From Nostoc cf. commune SO-36 (GTDB lineage: Bacteria > Cyanobacteriota > Cyanobacteriia > Cyanobacteriales > Nostocaceae), in the NCBI RefSeq assembly GCF_023734775.1, contig NZ_AP025732.1, forward strand, positions 1,240,001-1,304,000: DNA of 64,000 nucleotides, given 5' to 3'. Below are positions 8,461 through 19,601 of the stretch, one piece after another; position 1 is the stretch's first letter; every line of letters begins with the position of its first letter. The notes under the pieces are model-generated. The model did no database searches, was not told where the DNA came from, and was given only the letters and a program-made list of their open reading frames with translations. A program made the translations under genes and the position numbers.

Positions 8461-10614
8461 TTATGGTTTGCTTTCGTCAGAAAATTGGGGCAGAGTTAGG
8501 GTGAAGCAAATTTCGCTCTGTTCAGAATCCGAAATTGGGAGACTTTCAACAGCGATCGCTCCATTCAGATGCTGCACTAAAGACTTGACTAAGGCAAGCC
8601 CCAAGCCAGTCCCTGGAGTCCAACGCCCTTTTCCGCGACGGAACTTGTCAAAGATGTAGGTCGCTTCTTCTTCAGAGATGGCACGTCCTGTATTCGTCAC
8701 CTTCATGATAACTTGATCAATTTGTTGATCAACTTGGTGAGCAGCTTGAAGGTGGACTATTGTATCATGCTCTGAGTATTTACAGGCATTCGTTAATAAC
8801 TCTTGCAGAATGCGGTCAAAACTCTCCAGTTCAGTTTGCAGTTTTAGCGAATCCTCTGGTAAATCTATAGAAATTTTTAATCCTTTCTCTGCGAGTTTTT
8901 TCTCGAAAGATGCTGCGATATCCTGGATTCTAGTATTTAAATCTATAGATTGTAATTGCGGAGCTTCGTGAGGCGACTCTAGTTTCTGGAGTGTCAACAA
9001 GTCATTAATCAAGTTGATTTCCTTTGAACATTCCTGCTCTAGGATATCTAGATATTTACCTTGACGCTCTGGTGCTATTCCTGGCAAACGCAAGTTACGA
9101 ATTGACATCAGCATATTTGTCAGAGGATAGCGCAAGCGATCGCTCATGTTACTCAAAAATTCATCTTTGAGTTCATTAAGTTTCCGCAGTTGCTCAACAT
9201 ACTGCCGTGTTCTTTCATGCAATTTCGCTTGGAGTTCCAGACTACTCTGGAGTTTCGCTGTCCGTTCATCTACCAAAGTTTGCACTTGGCGCAATGTCTG
9301 TGACTGAATGATGGCATTACTCACTTGAGCGCAAACCATTTCCACAAGATTTAATTCTGCTGGTTGCCAACTACGAATTACAGATTGCTGTAGCACCAAG
9401 AATCCTAAGATTTTACCTTGGCTTTCTAAGGGCACTAAAAGTACGGCAGGCAATTTCTCTATAGCAAATAATGCAGCAGCTGTCAGAGTATCGTTTTGGT
9501 CTGTATAGTCATCGAAGATTACTGCTTTTCCAGAATCTATGAAGGCACGCTGGCATAAACCACAGTCTGAAATCAAGAAAGACTGAGCTAAGGCATCTAG
9601 TTTACTAGTGCCGGAATTTAGTGTTTCCCTAGCCCATTCACCAATCACGGTAGCTTTCGCTTTGGGAATTTGTTTTTTAGCTTGAGTCCTAAATAATAAT
9701 GGATCTGTATATTTCAGTAGTATGAGCAAACCACGATCTGCCTGAAGAGATTCGGCAGTCGAGGCGACAACTAACTGGAGCATTTGATTAAGCTCCAAGT
9801 TGCTGCGATTTAATATAGTTAATTGCTTGATCAAGCTTTGATGCTGGTTGCTCTTTTGCACATACTGCTGTTGATGAGCAATGAGTTGAGCTTGTGCCAC
9901 TCCAGAAAAAGCGATCGCGCAAGCCGACTCCACTTCTTTGAGTAATTGTTTTTCTGATTCACTCCATTCATAAGGTTGGAATTTAATCAGATTAATCACT
10001 CCATTATTCTTGCCACCAAACCGGGTGGGAATTGCCAAAACAGCTTTTATCGGTAGTGGCAAATATTGACACCCAACTACCAGACTGTTCTGAATGATGG
10101 AAATGTCTTCAATAGTCAATTGTTGGGCAGCACATTGCAGCACTGGCGAGTGCATAAGCAATTGTTCCATCGAAAACATCTCTTCGGGGTGTGGCAACCC
10201 TAAATACTCATTAGCACACCAATTAGTAGTAGTTGCTTCGTTGGATGTCTCACTTGCTACTGAAACCAAGCAGCAGCAATCTACATCAAAAGCAACTCCT
10301 AGCAATTGGGCAATATCTTGCAGCATCAATGCCGTAGCCGAGCTATTGGCAATGATTTGGTTAATTTCTTGTACCAACTGCAACTGGCGGGCACGTTCTT
10401 CCTGATGCTGCATCAGCTTGACTTGGTAAGGTTGTAGTCGATCTATGTCACCTACGTAATGTGGCGGCGATGATAAAGGTTTTTTCATTTTTGGCACGCC
10501 CTCGGATAATAACCCCATTGTTTTTGCACCCAACCTTTTGGCATATTTTTTCACCGTTAGTTGTGTTGCTACACTCTGATAATTGACAAATTTTGTGTGA
10601 ATACTTTCTCTCAC
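8461..10614 (-). CDS. GAF-domain histidine kinase homologue without phosphoacceptor His
   Basis: The 717-residue protein has two GAF-like domains (about residues 75-235 and 275-440), a coiled linker, then a HisKA/HATPase pair. The second GAF contains CGLCQRAF and looks chromophore- or ligand-binding. The ATP-binding part is complete: N box ELLTNACKYS, G1-like VTNTGRA, F box FDKFRRG and G2 TGLGLALVKS. The H box reads FLSNMSDRLRYPLTNM where SHELRTPLTN is expected, so the phosphoacceptor His is Asp492. The substituted codons form a HIP1 octamer (9136-9143). It may be a pseudokinase or act through a partner. Met 60-70 residues downstream is a possible alternative start. No response regulator is adjacent. 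Confidence 0.85.
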   Translation of the reverse strand: MRESIHTKFVNYQSVATQLTVKKYAKRLGAKTMGLLSEGVPKMKKPLSSPPHYVGDIDRLQPYQVKLMQHQEERARQLQLVQEINQIIANSSATALMLQDIAQLLGVAFDVDCCCLVSVASETSNEATTTNWCANEYLGLPHPEEMFSMEQLLMHSPVLQCAAQQLTIEDISIIQNSLVVGCQYLPLPIKAVLAIPTRFGGKNNGVINLIKFQPYEWSESEKQLLKEVESACAIAFSGVAQAQLIAHQQQYVQKSNQHQSLIKQLTILNRSNLELNQMLQLVVASTAESLQADRGLLILLKYTDPLLFRTQAKKQIPKAKATVIGEWARETLNSGTSKLDALAQSFLISDCGLCQRAFIDSGKAVIFDDYTDQNDTLTAAALFAIEKLPAVLLVPLESQGKILGFLVLQQSVIRSWQPAELNLVEMVCAQVSNAIIQSQTLRQVQTLVDERTAKLQSSLELQAKLHERTRQYVEQLRKLNELKDEFLSNMSDRLRYPLTNMLMSIRNLRLPGIAPERQGKYLDILEQECSKEINLINDLLTLQKLESPHEAPQLQSIDLNTRIQDIAASFEKKLAEKGLKISIDLPEDSLKLQTELESFDRILQELLTNACKYSEHDTIVHLQAAHQVDQQIDQVIMKVTNTGRAISEEEATYIFDKFRRGKGRWTPGTGLGLALVKSLVQHLNGAIAVESLPISDSEQSEICFTLTLPQFSDESKP

Positions 10615-10945
10615 CTGTTATAGCCCTTTTCTATCTCAGATGACTAAATTTCCACATATCAAGCAAATTGCTACATGGTTACATAAGTAATAGAATATTT
10701 AAGATATCCTATAAATACTTCAGTTAGATTATTTTTTACTGCTCTATGTTGAAATAATTCACTAACCTTATCCTGTCTGTAAGTATATATAAACCGTAAT
10801 TTCTCTGGAATTACCGCAAAATTGCCCTTCATCTCAGGTAAAATTACTTAACTAACTTTATAAATTTTTATTACATTTTTAAAATAAGCTAGTAGGTTTA
10901 AGTAGCTACTCGTTTATCTCCGTAACTCTCGGTAAAATACCATTG
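10615..10945. other. AT-rich spacer upstream of histidine kinase
   Basis: The stretch is strongly AT-rich and must contain the promoter of the minus-strand kinase. No gene, RNA fold or repeat is evident. Confidence 0.5.
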
Positions 10946-11149
10946 AAGAAGAATTCAGAATTCAGGAGTCAGAATTCAGGAGTCAGAATGAAGACGCTCG
11001 TTCGCCTTTGGCGTCTCCCCTTGGGAGAAGACTCGCTAACGCTTCTCTACGAGACGCTAGAAGCGAACGAGTACTCGCTTGCCGCCGGCGCTATCCGCCA
11101 CTCGCACAGAATTCATTCTGAATTCTGACTCCTGACTCCTGAATTCTGT
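10946..11149. repeat. GAATTCAGGAGTCAG palindromic repeat, copy B
   Basis: Copies of CAGAATTCAGGAGTCAG at the left are inverted at the right end (CTGACTCCTGACTCCTGAATTC). The interior carries GCTTCTCTACGAGACGCTAG and other short Nostoc repeats. It is related to 4403-4662 and 37938-38050. A hairpin with stem GGGGCAATT/AATTGCCCC follows at 11162-11183. Confidence 0.75.
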
Positions 11150-11213
11150 TCGATAAAAGTAGGGGCAATTTATGAATTGCCCCGGAGCGTGTTTAATTTT
11201 GCGTAAGTCCTAA

Positions 11214-12526
11214 GAGAACTCCACAGAATAATTGATCCTATGATAAGAGAAAGATAAATTCAGTGTGCAGTCTAGCTCATGTATCCAAAATCTATCATTC
11301 AACTCACCGCGCACCTAAAATCTCTGTACATCAAAACAGCGAAAAAACTCAAGGGAAGTGACCGAAGACAATTCATGGCAGAAGTAGTCAAAGGTTTGGG
11401 AATAGGTGGACAAACTGTGGCGGAAAGGGAGTTGGGATGGAATAGGCGCACTATCCGTAAAGGGATGCAGGAGTTAGAGAGTGGTCAGCCTTTTATTGAT
11501 GGTTTCAGGCGTAGTGGACGCAAGCGGGCTGAAGCAAAATTATCAAACTTGTTGAGGGATATAAAATCGTTAGTAGACCCACAAAGTCAAACTGACCCCA
11601 GTTTTAAAAGTATACGTTTGTATACACGCATGACGGCAAGCGAAGTCCGTCGTCAACTAATTGAACAATTTGGTTACACAGAGGAAGAACTACCTTCATC
11701 AGAAACAATTCGACGAAAATTGAATGATTTAGGCTATACCTTAAAAAGAGTTCTGAAAACCAAGCCTATCAAGAAAATTCCCGAAACAGAAGCGATTTTT
11801 GAACAAGTTGAACAAATTAATAGTGAAGCTGACAATGACCCTCATACTCTGCGAATTTCCATTGATGCTAAGGTAGCAGTTAAGATTGGAGAATTTGACC
11901 GTGGGGGTAAAAATTGAATGCCAACCATCTCAGTAGACCACGACTTCCCGACGGAGATAACTCTGATTCCCTACGGCATTTTTATACCTGAATACAACGA
12001 GTTATTTTTATTCTTTGTTTCTTCCAAATTAACCGCTGATTGTATTGTTGATTTGCTTGAAAGCTGGTGGCAAACTGTCAAACACAGATTTGCTCATATT
12101 CAAAAACTGGTGATTAATCAGGATAATGGACCTGAAAATAATTCTCGCCGCACTCAATTTATGAAGCGGATTGTAGATTTTGGTACATCATCTCAACTGA
12201 CGTTACAACTTGCTTATTATCCGCCTTATCATAGCAAATATAACCCGATAGAACGTTGTTTTGGCTGGTTAGAACAGCATTGGAATGGTAGTTTACTTGA
12301 CACTGTTGAGACTGTACTGAATTTCGCCCAAACTCTCACATTTAAGGGTAAAAATCCGGTGGTCACATTGGTAGAAACAGTTTATTCTACAGGAGTTAAA
12401 CTTACTACCTCCGCTATGGCAGAAATTGAAACACAGATTCACCGCCTCCCCAATCTCAGAAAATGGTTTGTAGAAATTTTTGCTAAACCCACATAGCTAT
12501 TGGATCATTTTTTTTGTGGAGTTCTC
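11214..12526 (+). mobile_element. ISAzo13-like insertion sequence
   Basis: The element of about 1.3 kb is flanked by imperfect terminal inverted repeats. The left end begins GAGAACTCCACAG with ATTGATCCTA further in. The right end, read inward on the other strand, begins GAGAACTCCACAA with ATGATCCAATA further in. TAA occurs directly outside both ends (11211-11213 and 12527-12529), consistent with a short TA/TAA target duplication. It holds a single transposase gene interrupted by an in-frame stop. The family assignment rests on the transposase sequence. Confidence 0.8.
11279..12496 (+). pseudogene. ISAzo13-family transposase with internal stop
   Basis: The two halves (212 and 192 codons) are in the same frame, separated only by TGA at 11915-11917. 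The N-terminal half has a helix-turn-helix region (GQTVAERELGWNRRTIRKGM) and the first catalytic Asp in SIDAKVAVKIG. The second half has the second Asp in NQDNGPENN and the Glu in YNPIERCFGWLE, completing a DDE set. Residues around the stop (DRGGKN*MPTISVDHDF) match the usual continuous sequence of the family, so nothing is missing except the stop. It is either a nonsense mutation or a readthrough site. The second half has its own ATG directly after the stop. Confidence 0.8.
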
Positions 12527-12539
12527 TAATTAACGTCGT

Positions 12540-12658
12540 GTGCAACTTTCTCTCAAACCTAACCCCAACCCCTTCCCTACTAGCGTTGGGGAACAAGAAT
12601 CAAAGCCTCTCGGACTTGGGGAGAGGAATGGCAGGGGGGTTATAAGAATAAGTTGCAC
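12540..12658. repeat. MITE-like repeat, copy 1
   Basis: GTGCAACTT at the left and AAGTTGCAC at the right bound a sequence containing CAAACCTAACCCCAACCCC, CAAGAATCAAAGCCTCTC and GGGGAGAGG. The same element lies inverted at 52570-52701. It sits about 12 bases from the right end of the insertion sequence. Confidence 0.75.
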
Positions 12659-12702
12659 ATTGCGTTAATTAATAATTGGGTTACATTTGTCTGAATATAA
12701 GA

Positions 12703-13041
12703 CTATCCAGCCAAGCTCTCGACACTTAGAGGAACCATATCGCCATTCCTCGTCAGTCCTAACAACATTGGTTCTTGAGGTTGAATTAGTTGACCTGTGA
12801 GTACACAGCGTTCTTCTTGCTGAGCTGTGGCAGCGATGCTAGCTCGAATGTCGGCTCGTGAAAATCGAGGCTTCCATTCACCTGATTTTTGCTGGACATA
12901 ATTCCAAAGGATATCTCGGATTAAAGCTTGATATCCCTGATTCCCAGCTATTTCTTTGAGTTTATCTTTGAGTTCTCGCTCTAGACGGATGCTGGTAACT
13001 TCCATATCGGTGGTTGGGGTGCGGGCGATCGTATGCATCAC
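12703..13041 (-). CDS. ribbon-helix-helix domain protein
   Basis: The 112-residue protein has a short N-terminal ribbon (TDMEVTSIRLERELKDKLKEIA) followed by two helices, the MetJ/Arc/CopG layout used by small DNA-binding repressors and antitoxins. The C-terminal half (CVLTGQLIQPQEPMLLGLTRNGDMVPLSVESL) looks like a small beta-rich module of unknown role. No toxin gene lies beside it, so a stand-alone regulator is as likely as an antitoxin. A divergent spacer follows, with TGTAGTATG at about 13080, a possible autoregulatory site. Confidence 0.6.
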   Translation of the reverse strand: MMHTIARTPTTDMEVTSIRLERELKDKLKEIAGNQGYQALIRDILWNYVQQKSGEWKPRFSRADIRASIAATAQQEERCVLTGQLIQPQEPMLLGLTRNGDMVPLSVESLAG

Positions 13042-13109
13042 TTTTTCTCCTTAGAGGTATAGACAAGATAGTAATACAAGTGTAGTATGTTTAAAGCGAT
13101 ATTCAATAG

Positions 13110-13361
13110 GTGAAATTTTCTGTGAAATCCATTTACCCCATCTCTACTTCAATTTTGTACGCTACCAATTGCCGAACCCGTTGGGAATCAGCGGCGATGG
13201 AAGTGGAGTATTTATTTATGGGCGATGGTAGCCGGAATCATGGGCAAATCACAGAAGGTAATGATGAATATAAATATCTCAGCATTAGTGCGCTGATTGC
13301 AAAACCAGAACTAGATAAACCAAGCGGGGGGTACAGACAAAGGAATACTGTACCGATATAA
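13110..13361 (+). CDS. small hypothetical protein
   Basis: The 83-codon frame starts at ATG 13110 without a clear ribosome binding site. The middle (EVEYLFMGDGSRNHGQITEGNDEY) reads like real protein rather than random frame, but I do not recognise it. The last codons overlap a GGTACAG/CTGTACC inverted repeat. It may be a gene remnant. Confidence 0.3.
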   Translation: MKFSVKSIYPISTSILYATNCRTRWESAAMEVEYLFMGDGSRNHGQITEGNDEYKYLSISALIAKPELDKPSGGYRQRNTVPI

Positions 13362-13389
13362 GACCAGAAAATTTTCCGGTCAATTCTAA

Positions 13390-13427
13390 CCCCCGCTTCA
13401 ACAAAAACTTGAAGCGGGGGTTTTTTT
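13390..13427 (+). terminator. strong rho-independent terminator
   Basis: CCCCCGCTTCAA and TTGAAGCGGGGG form a perfect 12-bp stem with a short A-rich loop, followed by seven T. It lies just before the HNH gene and separates it from anything upstream, so HNH transcription must start within or just after the hairpin or depend on readthrough. Confidence 0.85.
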
Positions 13428-13442
13428 ATAAGGAGTTAAGCT

Positions 13443-13982
13443 GTGACGATATCTTCCATGCGCGGCGCGAACGCAATGCAAGTGTTAGAGCAATCTGTGG
13501 TGGTGTTTTCTCAAAATTATTTGCCACTCTGTCAGGTCAATATCAAGCGGGCAATTGTGCTGTTAGTAACAGACAAAGCTCAACCGCTGGGTTTTACCAC
13601 AGAAGCCGGATGGCAAGTTCACTCATCCAACTTAGTAATTGATGTACCAAAACACATTCGCTTAACAATTACTTCTAATGAGCGGATGTGGAAAGTTCCA
13701 CCAGTGAATCGGCGGGAAGTGTTGCGACGAGATCATCACACTTGCCAATACTGCGGTAGCGGCAAACATCTAACGCTAGATCATGTGATGCCGCGATCAA
13801 GAGGCGGTTCTCACACTTGGGATAACGTAGTCGCAGCTTGTGAAAGATGTAACTCCCGTAAAGGTAATCGCACCCTGTTTGAGGCTGGTATGCAACTGCG
13901 TACCAAACCCAAAGCACCAATCCACCCCGCGATTTCTTTTGCCGAACAGTTTTGGATAGATATGCAAGGAAGCCTGGAATAA
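13443..13982 (+). CDS. HNH endonuclease
   Basis: This nuclease is of about 170-180 residues. The C-terminal half holds the HNH/zinc core: LRRDHHTCQYCG, then HLTLDHVMPRSRGGSHTWDNVVAACERCNSRKGNRT, with CxxC pairs and the LDHxxPxSRGG motif complete. The N-terminal 80 residues (VVFSQNYLPLCQVNIKRAIVLLV) match the usual N-terminal part of this cyanobacterial family. GTG 13443 has AAGGAG 8 bases upstream; ATG 13476 at MQVLEQ is also possible and agrees better with typical length. The gene is followed 16 bases later by a conserved hypothetical gene on the same strand, probably in one transcript. The cellular target is unknown. Confidence 0.88.
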   Translation: MTISSMRGANAMQVLEQSVVVFSQNYLPLCQVNIKRAIVLLVTDKAQPLGFTTEAGWQVHSSNLVIDVPKHIRLTITSNERMWKVPPVNRREVLRRDHHTCQYCGSGKHLTLDHVMPRSRGGSHTWDNVVAACERCNSRKGNRTLFEAGMQLRTKPKAPIHPAISFAEQFWIDMQGSLE

Positions 13983-13998
13983 CAGGAGAGCATAAGGA

Positions 13999-14391
13999 AT
14001 GCTGAAATTAACTTACACTGAAAGCAGTTTTGATTTGGAATGTGTCACTCTGTCGCTAGAAGAATGGGTAGCGCAACGAGTGATTTTAGCCCTGCGAGTT
14101 GGGCAAAGTTTGTGTATTGAACCCACTACCGCTTCCTTTTTGCTTCCTGTTGATTTGCCAGGAGTAGAAGTACTTAGGGCTGAGGTAAAAAGAGATGACA
14201 GAGAAATCATTGCCCTCTGTGCCTGCGATGCCGAATATATGGAAGTCACCCTGCGGGGTTCTTGGCTATCAGATAGTTCTAAGGATTCTGTAGGTGTGTT
14301 TGTCACCACTATGAGCGATCGCGCTGAGTTCTTTTTGCACAAACTTTGGCAGGAAGCTCAAGAAATTAGTGCTTCTGTCATGAGCGAATAA
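13999..14391 (+). CDS. conserved hypothetical protein
   Basis: The 130-residue soluble protein follows the HNH gene by 16 bases, with AGGAG about 10 bases before the ATG. It is mixed alpha/beta with no membrane segment, signal peptide or metal motif that I can see. It ends with an amphipathic helix (AEFFLHKLWQEAQEISAS). Its codon use and HIP1 site (AGCGATCGC) match the host. I do not recognise a family. Its position suggests co-transcription with the nuclease. Confidence 0.7.
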   Translation: MLKLTYTESSFDLECVTLSLEEWVAQRVILALRVGQSLCIEPTTASFLLPVDLPGVEVLRAEVKRDDREIIALCACDAEYMEVTLRGSWLSDSSKDSVGVFVTTMSDRAEFFLHKLWQEAQEISASVMSE

Positions 14392-14401
14392 ATCAGATAG
14401 T

Positions 14402-14427
14402 AGGGTGAGTAGAATTTCTCACCCTTT
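14402..14427 (+). terminator. hairpin after hypothetical gene
   Basis: GGGTGAG and CTCACCC form a stem around TAGAATTT, followed by TTTA. It lies about 10 bases downstream of the stop codon. Confidence 0.6.
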
Positions 14428-14862
14428 ATTGCCCCATTTGCAGGCAGTTCAAGAATTGTCACAAATCGGTAGCCTTGCTGTTTGAGTCGGGTGATGATTT
14501 GTGGCAATGCTTTTGTACAGTTCTTTGGCGTAGACGCATTAGCGTTGGCGTTCGCGCAGCGAGAGAAGCGGTAGCAACGTTCGCGTAGCGTCTCGCAGAG
14601 AAGGAGCGTCAGTGGCTTGTCGCTAGACATCGCCACTACCATCATGCATCAAAACAATGAAACCAGGTTTCGCGCCTTTCAAGACATTATTTACAAATGC
14701 CTGGGCTTTGGCGTGAGGATCGGTATCAGCAGAAGTTGCAAGATGGATTTTGCTTAAACGCTTGTTCAACCCCAATTGTAAGAAGATACTACAATCTGTA
14801 ATCGTAGAGGCGATCGCGACAATACTAATTATCTGTTGTCGCTTGAAGGAGTTGTCTGTCAC
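14418..14862 (-). pseudogene. polysaccharide deacetylase remnant
   Basis: On the minus strand the first part ends in KPGFIVLMHDGSGD, the HDGxGD motif of NodB-type chitooligosaccharide/peptidoglycan deacetylases. In another frame comes ALPQIITRLKQQGYRFVTI, the usual next block of the same family. Between them (about 14522-14605) lies a GC-rich Nostoc repeat. It puts a stop after the HDGSGDV motif, and the frames no longer agree. The C-terminal part is short and the N-terminal catalytic Asp motif is missing. I read this as a gene killed by repeat insertion and decay. Confidence 0.7.
14522..14605. repeat. GC-rich short repeat inside deacetylase remnant
   Basis: The block contains TTGGCGTTCGCGCAGCG and GTTCGCGTAGCGTCTCGCAG, a repeat type scattered through this window (compare 32190-32215, 47990-48012, 60180-60212). 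Confidence 0.6.
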
Positions 14863-15303
14863 GTCACGCTTTTAAAGATTCAGCCAAGCATAACTGTAGT
14901 TTGACTTTTCAGAAGGGTAATTAAGCTAAAACCTAAGTTCAGAAGCCTTTATAGACAATTTCAAAAAATTTTTCTGAAACCCCTTGACACCTTTTGTAGT
15001 ATTTTGTACTATAAATGTAGTGAGACAAAAGACAGAGCTTCTCTACGGGAAGCAAACTACGATTCCTCCATCTTCCACTTTTTCCACCTGAAGCCGAAAA
15101 GCGAGGCGCTGTGCTGATAACACAGAAATAGGAGGGGCAGTACCTCCCAGGTGGATTTATATCTAGTGTTGGTGTTACAAAAATTGTGATGTAATACGAT
15201 CGCACTTGCCCATTTTTTATTCAAAATAACCAGAGTGGTTGGCACAACGCCTGTGCAGCAGGCTTTTAACCCGCAGAAATAAGTTCGGCCTCTATACCAC
15301 TGA
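14863..15303. other. spacer with an orphan promoter
   Basis: No protein gene is convincing. A good promoter at 14984-15012 faces right. GCCTG-TGCAG-CAGGC followed by TTTT at about 15249-15269 could end a short transcript. Internal hairpin potential exists in CTGTG...CACAG and GGAGG...CCTCC. This could be a small RNA of about 250 bases, but that is inference. Confidence 0.3.
14984..15012 (+). promoter_or_regulatory. consensus-like promoter without a gene
   Basis: TTGACA is followed after 17 bases by TACTAT. The spacer carries TGTAGTA, and AATGTAGTGAG follows. No protein gene begins within 300 bases downstream on this strand. Confidence 0.5.
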
Positions 15304-16392
15304 TTATGAATAGGAACTAGCGATCGCTAGTTGAGCATGTTGCAACAATATATCTTTATCCAAAGCATATATGGGATATTGTGGTGTTACCGCTAGTAGT
15401 TTCTCAATTCTTTCCCTGGCTGCCTCTACTACTGATTCGTCTAAGCTACCTTTGTTCAGAGAATCGACAAAATCTTCGGCAATCTGATAAGTTCTTTCTA
15501 TAGATGATGAGTTAATATTGCGCGAAACAATAAACAAGTCACAGCCTGCATGAAATGAACGCGCCACAGTACCAGCTTTCATAAACATATCTGAGATAGC
15601 TTTCATATCCAAGTCGTCAGATACAACTACTCCCTCAAAGCCAAGTTCCTCTCTAAGGATGGTTTTGAGGATAGGCTGGGAAAGCGTTGCTGGCACTTGG
15701 GCATCTATTTTGGGAAATAATATATGGGCAGTCATGATCAAAGGAATCTGCACTTCGATCAAAGCTCTGAAGGGTATAAGTTCTCGAAGTCGCAGGTCTT
15801 CTAGAGTTAAATTCAGTATTGGTAGCTCAATGTGAGAGTCTTTGCTCGTGTCTCCATGTCCGGGAAAATGTTTGGCGCATCCCAAAACTCCTGAATCTCG
15901 AAGTCCAAGGTAATAGTCACGGGCACCTTGAGCAGCAATTTCGGGTGTGCTACCAAAGGCGCGAGGGCCAATTACAGGGTTATTAGGATGGGAAAAAATA
16001 TCTGCTACAGGTGCCCAAGATAAGTTAATACCCAGCGATTTTAGTTCTACAGCTGTGGCTTTTGCTACTTCGTAGGCGTGCGATCGCAACAACAACCCAT
16101 GAGGAAAGCGGGTAATTGGTAGTGGTGTACGAATTACACGGCCTCCTTCATGATCCAAAGTCATGAACATTGAATCACGTTCAGTATATTCTTGTATCTG
16201 CCTGTTTAAATCTTTGAAGCTTTCCAGCCAAACCTGATATGGAGTACCATCCAAAAAGTTTTTCGCGAAAAATATTACCCCAATCGGTTTCAATTCATTG
16301 AGTGCGCGTTTATCGTCATCGCTTAATTTAGTGCCGGAAATACCTAAAATCAGGTGATGTCCAAAGCGCTTTAACTCCTGCGATACACCCAT
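15304..16392 (-). CDS. nagZ: glycoside hydrolase family 3 (NagZ-like beta-N-acetylhexosaminidase)
   Basis: The 362-residue enzyme is predicted to remove N-acetylglucosamine from peptidoglycan turnover products. It is a single GH3 (beta/alpha)8 barrel of NagZ length. Visible motifs are the substrate-binding AKHFPGHGDTSKDSHIEL (the KHFPGHG...D.H signature with the catalytic His/Asp loop) and the nucleophile Asp in VVVSDDLDMKAI. Another block, LDHEGGRV, matches the family. It has no signal peptide, in line with a cytoplasmic recycling enzyme. It stands alone. The biochemical role in this organism is assumed from the family. Confidence 0.85.
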   Translation of the reverse strand: MGVSQELKRFGHHLILGISGTKLSDDDKRALNELKPIGVIFFAKNFLDGTPYQVWLESFKDLNRQIQEYTERDSMFMTLDHEGGRVIRTPLPITRFPHGLLLRSHAYEVAKATAVELKSLGINLSWAPVADIFSHPNNPVIGPRAFGSTPEIAAQGARDYYLGLRDSGVLGCAKHFPGHGDTSKDSHIELPILNLTLEDLRLRELIPFRALIEVQIPLIMTAHILFPKIDAQVPATLSQPILKTILREELGFEGVVVSDDLDMKAISDMFMKAGTVARSFHAGCDLFIVSRNINSSSIERTYQIAEDFVDSLNKGSLDESVVEAARERIEKLLAVTPQYPIYALDKDILLQHAQLAIASSYS

Positions 16393-19191
<2,799 letters not shown>

Positions 19192-19317
19192 GAAATTAGT
19201 CATTTGTCCCTAGTCCCTGATCCTTAGTCTTTTATAAATGACTAATAACCAACGACAAATGACAAATGACTATTGACTCATAAGAGCAAGTCTGGTAACA
19301 TTAATATTCGTGAGTCA

Positions 19318-19409
19318 GGAGAGGTGGCTGAGTGGTCGAAAGCGGCAGATTGCTAATCTGTTGTACGGCAGGCAACTCCGTACCGAGGGTTCGAATCCCT
19401 CCCTCTCCG
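19318..19409 (+). tRNA. trnS: tRNA-Ser (anticodon GCU)
   Basis: This class II tRNA of 92 bases has acceptor GGAGAGG paired with CCTCTCC, anticodon stem-loop around GATTGCTAATC (GCU), a long variable arm (TTGTACGGCAGGCAACTCCGT region) and T arm GAGGGTTCGAATCCCTC. CCA is not encoded. A TGACAAA heptamer repeat lies about 50 bases upstream. Confidence 0.96.
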
Positions 19410-19421
19410 TTTTCCAGGTTT

Positions 19422-19455
19422 TGAGACACGGAATAAACCCCGTGTTTCAAATAAA
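19422..19455 (+). terminator. hairpin after tRNA-Ser
   Basis: TGAGACACGG and CCGTGTTTCA form a 10-bp stem around an 8-base loop 12 bases after the tRNA. Only a weak AT tail follows. Confidence 0.5.
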
Positions 19456-19601
19456 TACTAATGTAGGAGTAAACACTTCTACTCCCAAAGATGGATGATA
19501 TGATTTATCCTTTGGAGTCTTGATAAGATCCAGCTAAGTTACAAACCTAGTTTGACTCTTAACTTTTAGGCTCCTAAACATCTGAGGAGTATAAGTGATT
19601 T

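Noticed and set aside
10943..11128. 61-codon plus-strand frame
   Set aside because: Lies inside palindromic repeat copy B.
13349..13352. GGTACAG/CTGTACC repeat as operator
   Set aside because: Sits at the end of a weak frame close to a terminator, no clear promoter; too little support.
14939..15245. Two overlapping minus-strand frames
   Set aside because: No ribosome site and no recognisable protein; the region looks noncoding with a plus-strand promoter.
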